DNA of 7,293 nucleotides from an uncultured Oscillospiraceae bacterium (GCA_902465325.1 CABQMV010000097.1:1-7293); one strand, 5' to 3'. Positions 1 to 6,028 are shown, counted from the stretch's first letter. Notes: generated by a model not told the origin, from the letters alone. Program-made: numbers and translations.

Positions 1-780
1 TTTTTTCTGACGGGATACGGAGCCTGGACGGCATGGAATGCGCAGACCACAGAATACCGCATCACAGTAGAGAAGCAGACAACGCTGAGCCAGTTAAATA
101 TTGTAATGGTTTCTGATCTCCATCTGGGAGGGATTATAGGCTATGAGAGAATGGAAAAAATGGTGCGGGAAATCAATGAACTCCATCCGGACCTGGTTTG
201 CATAGCGGGGGACCTGTTTGACGGAAACTTTAATGAGATTCAGGAGCCGGAGAAAATATCTCAGCTGTTAAGAACAATAGAAAGTCGATACGGCGTATTT
301 GCCTGTTGGGGCAACCATGATATCGGCCGTACCTTTGGTAAAATGAAGTCCATGATAGAGGACTCCGGCATCATTCTTCTGGAGGATGAATGCCATGAGG
401 TGGGGGGGCTGTTTACCGTTGCAGGCCGCCTGGATGCAAAAAATGCGGACCTGCAGAAGACAGACGGGCCTTCCTTTGAAGACGCAATGGCGGATATAGA
501 CCCTTCTCTTCCTGTTATTTTACTGGATCATCAGCCCAGCCGCCTGGAGGAGGACAGCGCGATGGGGGCCGATCTGGTTCTGTGCGGACATACTCATAAC
601 GGACAGATTTTCCCTGGAAATCTGGTGGTTGCCTTGTTGAATGAAAATGCCTACGGCTATTCACAGAAAAACGGCACGCATGTTATTGTTTCCTCCGGCT
701 ATGGAAGCTGGGGGCCTCCTGTGAGGCTGGGAAGCATTTCAGAGGTTGTTCATATAACAGCGGACTTCGCCAGCAATTGA
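1..780 (+). CDS. Metallophosphoesterase, membrane-anchored YkuE-like (5' end missing)
   Basis: The frame is open to the first base of the window, so the gene starts upstream and 259 residues are visible. An ATG at 106 lies inside the first metal-binding block and is not the true start. The calcineurin-like phosphoesterase motifs occur in order: SDLHLGG (D39, H41 of the visible protein), GDLFDG (D71), GNHD (105-107), a LDH block (H177) and GHTHNGQ (H197, H199). These bind two metal ions and hydrolyse phosphoesters; the substrate cannot be told from sequence. The visible N-terminal residues, FFLTGYGAW followed by about 20 polar residues, look like the end of a membrane segment and a linker. That fits YkuE-type proteins with N-terminal membrane helices and a catalytic domain outside the membrane. 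No hairpin terminator is obvious after the stop; the next promoter begins 25 bp downstream, so folT is probably transcribed independently. Confidence 0.9.
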   Translation, partial: FFLTGYGAWTAWNAQTTEYRITVEKQTTLSQLNIVMVSDLHLGGIIGYERMEKMVREINELHPDLVCIAGDLFDGNFNEIQEPEKISQLLRTIESRYGVFACWGNHDIGRTFGKMKSMIEDSGIILLEDECHEVGGLFTVAGRLDAKNADLQKTDGPSFEDAMADIDPSLPVILLDHQPSRLEEDSAMGADLVLCGHTHNGQIFPGNLVVALLNENAYGYSQKNGTHVIVSSGYGSWGPPVRLGSISEVVHITADFASN

Positions 781-805
781 TATGACTTTTATTGCTTTTT
801 GTATA

Positions 806-834
806 TTGACATAGGCCGGTCAGGAGACTATACT
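806..834 (+). promoter_or_regulatory. Sigma-A promoter of the folT leader
   Basis: A perfect -35 box TTGACA (806-811) and a near-perfect -10 box TATACT (829-834) are separated by exactly 17 bp. Transcription should start near 840-842, about 20 nt before the riboswitch aptamer. This makes folT a single-gene transcription unit with a leader of about 200 nt. Confidence 0.85.
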
Positions 835-861
835 GTTGCTTGTGGCTTTTATGCCATAGGT

Positions 862-968
862 TAGCAGAGCAGGTATTGCGCGTTAAGTACCAGGGGATGG
901 GAGTAGAGCCCTTGGGCGAAAAGTCTTTTAGTATCAGACTTGCGGTGCAATATTTCATCCGCTGTATG
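862..968 (+). promoter_or_regulatory. Tetrahydrofolate (THF) riboswitch aptamer
   Basis: This matches my recollection of the THF riboswitch consensus. The conserved GCGTTAAG block is at 880-887, with a GGATGGGA-like loop segment at 894-901, a GGGCGAAAA segment at 914-922, a TGCGGTG block at 941-947 and CATCCGCT at 956-963. Pairings visible by eye are a short P1 (863-865 with 961-963), P2 (872-879 with 947-954, 8 bp with two G-U pairs), P3 (890-896 with 909-915, 7 bp) and P4 (921-925 with 937-941). Known THF riboswitches bind reduced folates and turn off folate transport or synthesis genes. The gene downstream is a folate-type S-component, which agrees. The aptamer lies 70 nt before the start codon, leaving room for the expression platform described separately. 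Confidence 0.88.
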
Positions 969-999
969 GGTTCCTGAAATAATAAACATACAACGACTG

Positions 1000-1038
1000 C
1001 TCTTCTTGCGCAAGTATTCAGCGAAGGAGAGTTTTTTT
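1000..1038 (+). terminator. Riboswitch expression platform: hairpin containing the folT ribosome binding site, then T7
   Basis: CTCTTCTT (1000-1007) pairs with AAGGAGAG (1024-1031) and CGC (1009-1011) with GCG (1021-1023), giving an 11-bp stem with one bulged G and a 9-nt loop. The 3' arm is the folT Shine-Dalgarno, so folding hides it. Seven Ts (1032-1038) follow directly and run into the ATG, so the same hairpin also has the form of an intrinsic terminator. The 5' arm can pair instead with the aptamer: CTGCTCT (997-1003) is the exact complement of AGAGCAG (866-872). In the ligand-free state that pairing would free the ribosome binding site; ligand binding would release the hairpin and turn the gene off. 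The structure is seen; the switching mechanism is inferred. Confidence 0.7.
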
Positions 1039-2049
1039 ATGAAGAAAGAAAACATTAGAAAGCGCACTGTCCGAATTACTTTAACCGCGGTCTTTTTAGG
1101 CCTTGCACTGGTATTAAAAAGCTTTTTGTCTTTTACCATTCCCATCTTCGGAGGAAGCGGTCTGCGGGTGGGCTTTGCCGGTATTTTTACTGCCTTTCCG
1201 GCTTTTTTGTTTGGACCGCTGTACGGCGGCATTACTTCGGGCCTTTCGGATTTTCTGGGATATGTTATTAAACCGGAGGGCGCTTATATCCCTTGGCTTT
1301 CTATCACTGCATTCTGCGGCGGGGTCATAAAGGGCCTGATATGGAAGCTGCTGCGGGATAAGTCCATTCCAAAGCTCAAGGCGGGGATTGCCGTGGTACT
1401 GTTGATTTTTACTGTATTTGCGGGGCTTGTCTGGGGCAATCTAAAAGCCGACGGCATCAGCTCATCTCTGGTAGCGACACAGAATACTGTCTTAAATGAA
1501 CAGCTGAAGACGGCTCAGGAGGCCCTGGAAAAGGAAAATGCGGACCTGGAAGAACCCATCAAGATTACTCATAAGCTGATTGTTCAGAGGGCGGTGGCAG
1601 ATGTAAAGGAAACCGATATTTCACCTATTACTGAAATGATTCTCAGTTTTTCTAAATATTCCTCTGCCAAGGCACTGGCCGGAAATATCAATCTGTTTAC
1701 CCTCGGTCCTGTCTGTGTATCGCTGCTGGGCTTTCTGCTGCTGGGAATTGATTCTCTTGCCTGTCGGAGAAGAAAGAAAGTATTGCGGGCCGAGCCGGCA
1801 GGAAATACAGCTGTAAAGACGGAGGTTCCGTACATAAGAATTTTTTTGGCGGTTTTTGCTTCCGGATTGTTTGTCACCATTGTCAATACGGAAATTCTGA
1901 GGTTTTTTATAGCCGGTTGGGCAAAGCGGTCTTTTTGGCTGCTGCTGATTCCCAGGCTAGGTGAGGAAATATTAGTTAGTATTATTCAGACTTATTTTAT
2001 TTCAGCACTCTATGGAATTTATGAAATGGGGGTAAAACGGTTTCGATAA
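1039..2049 (+). CDS. folT: Folate ECF transporter S component FolT, enlarged form
   Basis: The product is a substrate-binding membrane subunit of an energy-coupling factor transporter, predicted to take up folates with shared EcfA/A'/T subunits encoded elsewhere. The start is the ATG at 1039, 7 nt after AAGGAGAG; the in-frame ATG at 940 lies inside the riboswitch and is rejected. The 336-residue protein has hydrophobic segments at about 12-34, 44-77, 82-105, 115-133, 213-241, 266-293 and 299-328. The block FGPLYGGITSGLSDFLGY (58-75) followed by AYIPW is typical of the S-component family, as is the C-terminal segment FWLLLIPR. Folate specificity rests mainly on the THF riboswitch. The protein is much longer than the usual 170-200 residues: a charged segment of about 80 residues (134-212) with a coiled-coil-like part (148-172) separates the two halves. 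A basic linker lies at 243-250. The insertion has no function I recognise. Confidence 0.82.
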   Translation: MKKENIRKRTVRITLTAVFLGLALVLKSFLSFTIPIFGGSGLRVGFAGIFTAFPAFLFGPLYGGITSGLSDFLGYVIKPEGAYIPWLSITAFCGGVIKGLIWKLLRDKSIPKLKAGIAVVLLIFTVFAGLVWGNLKADGISSSLVATQNTVLNEQLKTAQEALEKENADLEEPIKITHKLIVQRAVADVKETDISPITEMILSFSKYSSAKALAGNINLFTLGPVCVSLLGFLLLGIDSLACRRRKKVLRAEPAGNTAVKTEVPYIRIFLAVFASGLFVTIVNTEILRFFIAGWAKRSFWLLLIPRLGEEILVSIIQTYFISALYGIYEMGVKRFR

Positions 2050-2068
2050 TGATGCTGCCTGGCGGCAC

Positions 2069-2097
2069 TTGAAGCTGGACTCTGTTTTTGCTAAAAT
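2069..2097 (+). promoter_or_regulatory. Possible promoter of the hutP-cmk-plsC-ispH operon
   Basis: TTGAAG (2069-2074) and TAAAAT (2092-2097) are separated by 17 bp and lie 38 bp before the HutP-family start codon. The boxes match consensus at 4 and 5 of 6 positions. The 85-bp gap after folT contains no clear terminator, only a weak 5-bp hairpin near 2052-2066, so read-through from the folT promoter is also possible. Confidence 0.4.
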
Positions 2098-2134
2098 AAC
2101 AAATGGTTTTAGTTAGGAAAGGATTGATTTTAAT

Positions 2135-2554
2135 ATGGAAACAGAGGAGTTTGGCAGTAAAGAAGTGGCTTCTGCCGCCTTGAGAATTGCAATCTCTAAG
2201 GATCGGGAAGAAGAAAGGCTCCTTCAGACGCAGTTTGCCGAAGCCGGTATACAGACTGCCGGTGTAAATTTTGGCGGAGAGTTTATCTCTTCCGTTACAA
2301 AAATTATAGAGCGAGCTATTGTAGCATCTAAACGGGAGGGCCTTATAAAGGAATCCCATGTAGAGGAAGGCGCTGTGGCAGGTGCCGCAAAGGAAGCTGT
2401 GTCTCAGATCGTAAACCGTGCCATTGGTCTTAATGTAGGAGGAAAGCTGGCGATTGCCAGATGCGGAGATCATATAAGCGTCGCGATGTTTTTTGGCGTT
2501 GGGCTCTTACATTTGAATGAAATGGTGGTAGGCCTGGGCCACAGGGTGATATAG
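2135..2554 (+). CDS. HutP-family RNA-binding regulator homologue
   Basis: The 139-residue protein is recognised as the clostridial HutP-family type. It has a conserved core VNFGGEFISS (44-53), IIERA (57-61), KESHVEEGAV (72-81), LNVGGKLAIAR and a C-terminal GLGHRVI. In Bacillus subtilis, HutP is a hexameric RNA-binding antiterminator of the histidine-utilisation operon and needs L-histidine and Mg2+. Here no hut genes are present; the gene leads a housekeeping operon with cmk 13 bp downstream, so the target is probably different. H75 corresponds to B. subtilis His73 by the shared ESH block, but the position of His77 is Gly79. The start ATG follows AGGAAAGGA (2115-2123) by 11 nt. The assignment to family is firm; antitermination and the ligand are not shown by the sequence, so I give no symbol. 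Confidence 0.85.
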   Translation: METEEFGSKEVASAALRIAISKDREEERLLQTQFAEAGIQTAGVNFGGEFISSVTKIIERAIVASKREGLIKESHVEEGAVAGAAKEAVSQIVNRAIGLNVGGKLAIARCGDHISVAMFFGVGLLHLNEMVVGLGHRVI

Positions 2555-2567
2555 AGAGGATTAAAAG

Positions 2568-3266
2568 GTGGGAAATATGTCAGTACAAATCGCAATTGAC
2601 GGCCCTTCCGGAGCGGGTAAGAGTACGATCGCCAAAATATTGGCGGGAGAACGGGACTTTATCTATTTGGATACAGGGGCGATGTATAGAGCCTTTGGCC
2701 TCTATGCAATCAAAAACGGTCTGGATTTTGTATCGTGGGATGCGGACAGGGATTTCGGGCTGCTGAGAGGATTGCTGGACCGGTTTACTCTTGAAATTGA
2801 ATATAGAGACGGCAGCCAGTATGTGATTGTCAATGGCGAGGATTTTACAAGTCAAATCAGATCGCCTGAGGTTTCTCTGGCTGCTTCTAAGGTAGCGGTT
2901 GTGCCGGAGGTGAGGCGGAAACTGGTGGAGATACAGAGGAGGATTGCAGCAAAAAATGATGTGGTCATGGATGGCCGGGATATTGGTTCTTATGTACTGC
3001 CCAATGCAACCGTTAAAATTTTTCTGACAGCGTCGCCGGAGGACAGAGCCCGCAGACGTTTTTCAGAGCTTCGGGAGAAGGGAGACGAGGAGGTACAATA
3101 TGATCAGGTGCTGGAGGACATGAGATTTCGAGATCAAAATGACAGCACCCGGGCCTTTGCGCCTCTGGTCTGCGCTCCGGATGCGGTCAGGGTAGATACA
3201 ACAGGATGCAGCCTGGAGGAGGCAGTGGCGAAACTCAGAAAAATTGTGGAGGAGCGGTTATGCTAG
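2568..3266 (+). CDS. cmk: Cytidylate kinase
   Basis: The enzyme phosphorylates CMP and dCMP with ATP in the cytoplasm, feeding CTP and dCTP synthesis. The P-loop GPSGAGKST is at residues 12-20, followed by LDTGAMYRA (34-42), which contributes to the NMP site. The block DGRDIG is at 135-140, and a lid-like arginine cluster, DRARRRF, follows. At 232 residues it has the usual length of bacterial short-form CMP kinases. Two starts are possible: GTG at 2568, 7 nt after AGAGAGGA, and ATG at 2577, just after AAGGTGGG. The ATG would give MSVQIAIDGPSG, closer to typical family N-termini, and the difference is only three residues. The stop TAG (3264-3266) overlaps the next start in ATGCTAG, which suggests translational coupling. 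Cmk next to rpsA is a common bacterial pairing; here plsC and ispH lie between. Confidence 0.95.
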   Translation: MGNMSVQIAIDGPSGAGKSTIAKILAGERDFIYLDTGAMYRAFGLYAIKNGLDFVSWDADRDFGLLRGLLDRFTLEIEYRDGSQYVIVNGEDFTSQIRSPEVSLAASKVAVVPEVRRKLVEIQRRIAAKNDVVMDGRDIGSYVLPNATVKIFLTASPEDRARRRFSELREKGDEEVQYDQVLEDMRFRDQNDSTRAFAPLVCAPDAVRVDTTGCSLEEAVAKLRKIVEERLC

Positions 3267-3853
3267 GAGTGAAACTGCTGCGTTTTTTTCTGCGGGTTGC
3301 TTTTTGTACATTTAGACGAGTCCGCGTAACTGGGCTGGAGAATGTTCCGGAAGAGGGAGCGGTGCTGGTTGCCGCCAATCATGTGGGAATGGCGGATATG
3401 TTTATGATCGGTTACCGGATTCCCAGGCTGATCCATTGGATGGCAAAAGAGGAGCTTTTTAAATATAAACCAGTTGCGAAATTTATTACCTACTTTGGGG
3501 CCTATCCAATTAATCGAAAGGCGAGAGATACCTCGGCAGCCAGAACGACCTTTGAGCTTTTGAAAAAGGGCGAAATGGTCGGGATCTTTCCCCAGGGAAC
3601 TAGGGCCAGAAAAGGACAGCCTGTCCCAAAGGCCAAGGCGGGACTGGTAAAATATGCCGTTGAGACAGACACGGCAGTACTTCCTGTGGCCATCTGGGGG
3701 CGGACGCGTATTTTCGGCAGAATGTATGTAAAGTTTGGGATGCCGTTTAAGTTCCCGAGGCCTGAGCCAGGAGAGCATTATGATAAAAAACAGTATTTGG
3801 AGATGTCTCAGAAGCTGCTGGACGATATTTACGAAATGGGGGGAAAGGGTTGA
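3260..3853 (+). CDS. plsC: PlsC-type 1-acylglycerol-3-phosphate acyltransferase
   Basis: The 197-residue enzyme is predicted to transfer a fatty acyl chain to lysophosphatidic acid at the membrane, forming phosphatidic acid for phospholipids. The four acyltransferase motifs are present: the catalytic NHVGMAD (N40, H41, D46), GAYPINR (80-86), IFPQGTR (109-115) and LPVAIWG. The usual third motif is FPEGTR; here Glu is replaced by Gln112. The hydrophobic-basic N-terminus (residues 4-18) probably supports membrane association. I chose the ATG at 3260 because GGAGGAG (3248-3254) is 5 nt upstream and the encoded N-terminus starts as expected. An ATG 54 bp upstream lies inside cmk without support. 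The gene overlaps cmk by 7 nt and ispH by 3 nt. Exact acyl acceptor and donor are inferred from the family. Confidence 0.92.
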   Translation: MLGVKLLRFFLRVAFCTFRRVRVTGLENVPEEGAVLVAANHVGMADMFMIGYRIPRLIHWMAKEELFKYKPVAKFITYFGAYPINRKARDTSAARTTFELLKKGEMVGIFPQGTRARKGQPVPKAKAGLVKYAVETDTAVLPVAIWGRTRIFGRMYVKFGMPFKFPRPEPGEHYDKKQYLEMSQKLLDDIYEMGGKG

Positions 3854-4635
3854 AGGTCATAAAGGCTGATACCGCCGGCTTTTGCTTTGGCGTTGCGGGT
3901 GCTGTGGAGAAGGCTTTTCGATTAGCTTCAGAGGGCGGAGAAAAGATCTATACTTTTGGACCGCTGATTCACAATAGCTCTGTTGTTAGAAGGCTGGAAG
4001 CAATGGGGGTCCAGGTGGTAGACACCATAGAGGACCGCCGCCTGAAGCAGGCTTCCGTTATTATCCGGGCGCATGGGGTTGCTCCTGATATTATAGAGCA
4101 GCTGCAGGCGAAAGGCTGCCGGATTACGGATGCGACCTGCCCCTTTGTAAGGAAAATACATAGCCTGGTCAGGACAGAATATGCAAAGGGTAAGCAGATT
4201 CTCATTATTGGCGATCCAAAACATCCGGAGGTTCAGGGCATCAACGGACATTGCGGGAATAGCGCATTGATTTTGGAATCAGAGGAGGACGCTGACCACT
4301 TGTCAGAGACTCTGGAAAGGGACACGGAGATCAGTGTTGTTACCCAGACTACTTTTAATATTAAGAAATTTGAAAGAATCTCAGAAAAATTAAAAAAAGC
4401 ATTTGACAAACTTAAATTTTTTGATACAATATGCAGTGCGACAGCTTTAAGACAGAAAGAAGCAGAAAAAATTGCCGCGCAGGTTGATTTAATGATTATA
4501 GTAGGAGGACGCAATAGTTCAAATACTCTAAAGCTCTATGACGGAGCAGTCAGCTATGCCGCAATGTTAAGCTGGTGGAGTCTGCTGAAGAGTTGGATCG
4601 GAATTGGTTTAAAAATATTTCAAAGGCGGGTGTGA
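3850..4635 (+). CDS. ispH: 4-hydroxy-3-methylbut-2-enyl diphosphate reductase, C-terminus frameshifted
   Basis: IspH performs the last step of the MEP isoprenoid pathway, reducing HMBPP to IPP and DMAPP with an iron-sulfur cluster. The cluster cysteines are C12 (GFCFGV), C97 (ATCPF) and C195 (TICSAT). Substrate-binding residues appear in IHNSS (H41), AHG (H75), HPE (H125, E127), TQTT (165-168) and SSN (223-225). The start is TTG at 3850; its last two bases and the next A form the TGA stop of plsC. After Asp231 (codon 4540-4542) this frame leaves the family: residues 232-261 are unrelated and end at TGA 4633-4635. The true continuation, CRNVKLVESAEELD then VTAGAST, is encoded in the frame shared with rpsA. 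One base appears lost, converting a fused IspH-S1 gene into two frames. As written, the protein lacks its conserved C-terminal GAST segment and is likely inactive, unless the base is a sequencing error. Confidence 0.9.
   Translation: MKVIKADTAGFCFGVAGAVEKAFRLASEGGEKIYTFGPLIHNSSVVRRLEAMGVQVVDTIEDRRLKQASVIIRAHGVAPDIIEQLQAKGCRITDATCPFVRKIHSLVRTEYAKGKQILIIGDPKHPEVQGINGHCGNSALILESEEDADHLSETLERDTEISVVTQTTFNIKKFERISEKLKKAFDKLKFFDTICSATALRQKEAEKIAAQVDLMIIVGGRNSSNTLKLYDGAVSYAAMLSWWSLLKSWIGIGLKIFQRRV
4540..4547 (+). other. Frameshift point in the ispH-rpsA fusion (one base missing)
   Basis: The upstream IspH frame is conserved through ...TLKLYD, with codon GAC at 4540-4542. The downstream S1-linked frame is open from CGG at 4542 and is conserved from ...LCRNVKLVESAEELD onward. 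Restoring a single base here, for example GACGG to GACCGG, joins both and gives the same spacing between the SSN and TAGAS motifs as I recall for E. coli IspH, with no gap. The exact base is uncertain within a few positions. Confidence 0.8.
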
Positions 4636-5969
4636 CAGCAGGGGCATCTACTCCCAGCTGGAGCATTGAGGAGGTTATTGGTGTAATGAGTGACATTGAT
4701 TTTATTGAGAATGAGGCAAAGACTGCAGCGGAAGACAAGAGCTTCGAATCCATGCTGGAGGATACTTTGACCACAATTACAAGTGGAGAAATCGTGAAAG
4801 GCGCTATCAATAAGATTGATGACAAGGGTGTCTATGTTGATTTGGGCTTTAAGTATGAGGGCTTTATTGCCATAGATGAATTTGCACCGATCCCGGGAAT
4901 TGAGTCTGAGCTGCCGAAGGTAGGCGATGAGGTAGAGGCCAAGGTTGTTCGGGTAAGCGATAAGGACTGCGAGGTTGTGCTTTCCAAGAGACGTATTGAT
5001 TATGCGAAGAACATGCAGATAATTGAAGATTCCTTTAACAATAAGACTCCTATTTCCGTTACTGTTACAGAGGCTATTAAGGGTGGCTTGATTGCTTTTG
5101 CCGGCAGCGTAAGAGTATTTATTCCGGCTTCCCAGGTGGCTATGCGGTTTGTAAAGGATATGTCGGTTTTTGTAGGACAAACATTTGATGTAGTGATTAC
5201 TTCTTTTGAAAAGGGTCCGAAGGGCAGGCTAAAGATTGTTGGTTCCCGCAAGATTATTCTCCAAGAGGAATGGAATGAGAAGGAAGAAGCTTTTTGGGGA
5301 GATATGTATGAAGGTAAGGTCTGCAAGGGTGTTGTAAAAAGCTTTACAAACTTTGGTGCGTTTGTAGATATTGGCGGATATGACGGTCTGATTCACCTGA
5401 CAGAACTGTCCTGGAGAAAGGTTAAGAATCCGCAGGAGGTATTGTCTATAGGCCAGGAGGTAGAGGTAACCGTTCTTTCCTTTGACAGGGAGAAGAAGAG
5501 AATTTCTCTGGGCTACAGAAAAGCGGAGGAAAATCCGTGGAAGGATGCGGAGAACCTGTACCAGGTAGGAGATATTGTTGAGGTTACGGTTGTAAGATTC
5601 GTAAGCTTCGGCGTTTTTGTAAATATCGCAGAGGGCATTGACGGTCTGGTTCATATTTCCCAGATTTCCAACCGCCGGATTAAGAGTGCGGCTGACTGTC
5701 TGGAGATTGGCCAGAAGGTACAGGCAAAGATCATTGATACCAACATTGCCGACCACAAAATCAATTTAAGTATTAAAGAGGTGCAGGCTTACGATCCTCC
5801 GTATGAAGAAGAAGAGGAGGAGACCGAGGCAGCTCCCAAGGCTCCTAAAAAGGTGAAAAAGAAGAAGGAAAAAACTGCTGAGGAGGATTCCTATAAGCAG
5901 GAGATCGTTTCTTCCGGCGCTACGATAGGCGATATTTTAGCTTCCAAGGGAGAAAAGACTGCGGAATAA
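4575..5969 (+). CDS. rpsA: Ribosomal protein S1, with the IspH C-terminal tail at its N-terminus
   Basis: S1 is an RNA-binding protein linked to the 30S subunit that helps bind mRNA. The given start, GTG 4575, only marks where this frame can begin. Residues 1-37 are really the IspH C-terminus (ESAEELD, VTAGAST, SIEEV), displaced by the frameshift near 4542. A better start for separate translation is ATG 4686, 10 nt after AGGAGGT, giving a 427-residue S1. Four S1 (OB-fold) repeats follow at about 70-143, 157-226, 243-316 and 330-404; repeats 3 and 4 are the most typical (NFGAFVDIGG with GLIHLTELSW, SFGVFVNI with GLVHISQIS). The C-terminus is a charged tail, acidic then lysine-rich, ending in IGDILASKGEKTAE. 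The ancestral form is the IspH-S1 fusion found in Clostridia, about 706 residues with one base restored. Confidence 0.9.
   Translation: MESAEELDRNWFKNISKAGVTAGASTPSWSIEEVIGVMSDIDFIENEAKTAAEDKSFESMLEDTLTTITSGEIVKGAINKIDDKGVYVDLGFKYEGFIAIDEFAPIPGIESELPKVGDEVEAKVVRVSDKDCEVVLSKRRIDYAKNMQIIEDSFNNKTPISVTVTEAIKGGLIAFAGSVRVFIPASQVAMRFVKDMSVFVGQTFDVVITSFEKGPKGRLKIVGSRKIILQEEWNEKEEAFWGDMYEGKVCKGVVKSFTNFGAFVDIGGYDGLIHLTELSWRKVKNPQEVLSIGQEVEVTVLSFDREKKRISLGYRKAEENPWKDAENLYQVGDIVEVTVVRFVSFGVFVNIAEGIDGLVHISQISNRRIKSAADCLEIGQKVQAKIIDTNIADHKINLSIKEVQAYDPPYEEEEEETEAAPKAPKKVKKKKEKTAEEDSYKQEIVSSGATIGDILASKGEKTAE
4669..4688 (+). promoter_or_regulatory. Internal ribosome binding site and ATG for separate S1
   Basis: AGGAGGT (4669-4675) is a full match to the ribosomal anti-Shine-Dalgarno complement and is followed 10 nt later by ATG (4686-4688), the natural first codon of the S1 part. 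It lies 33 bp after the premature IspH stop, so ribosomes could reinitiate here. The same bases also encode the common IspH end IEEV, so the match may be partly coincidental. Confidence 0.5.
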
Positions 5970-5982
5970 AAAAAGTTTATTT

Positions 5983-6021
5983 CACACCCGGCAGACTACT
6001 AGACAAGGCCGGTCGGGTGTG
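5983..6021 (+). terminator. Possible rpsA terminator hairpin without a good T tract
   Basis: CACACCCG (5983-5990) pairs perfectly with CGGGTGTG (6014-6021), and an inner GGC/GCC pairing (5990-5992 with 6008-6010) is an alternative extension. What follows is TTATAATATATAA rather than a run of Ts, so termination would be weak. The hairpin overlaps the tRNA promoter, with the -35 box in its loop. Confidence 0.35.
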
Positions 6022-6028
6022 TTATAAT
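6000..6028 (+). promoter_or_regulatory. Promoter of the tRNA-Leu gene
   Basis: TAGACA (6000-6005) and a perfect TATAAT (6023-6028) are separated by 17 bp. The predicted start, near 6035, leaves a leader of about 40 nt before the mature tRNA. The gene could therefore be expressed independently of rpsA. Confidence 0.75.

Noticed and set aside
106..108. ATG 106 as start of the metallophosphoesterase
   Set aside because: The frame is open to the window edge, and this ATG is only two residues before the catalytic SDLHLGG block, where the family always has more sequence.
940..1038. Upstream extension of folT to the ATG at 940
   Set aside because: It lies inside the riboswitch aptamer, has no ribosome binding site and encodes residues with no S-component character. 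ATG 1039 has AAGGAGAG just upstream.
861..1232. Minus-strand open frame over the leader and early folT
   Set aside because: It covers the riboswitch and a clear membrane protein in the other strand and has no recognisable family features.
3206..3259. Earlier plsC start at 3206
   Set aside because: It falls within cmk and lacks a good ribosome binding site; ATG 3260 follows GGAGGAG and gives the expected N-terminus.
4620..5180. Minus-strand open frames opposite rpsA
   Set aside because: The plus strand encodes well-conserved S1 repeats; the antisense frames have no motif or ribosome binding site.
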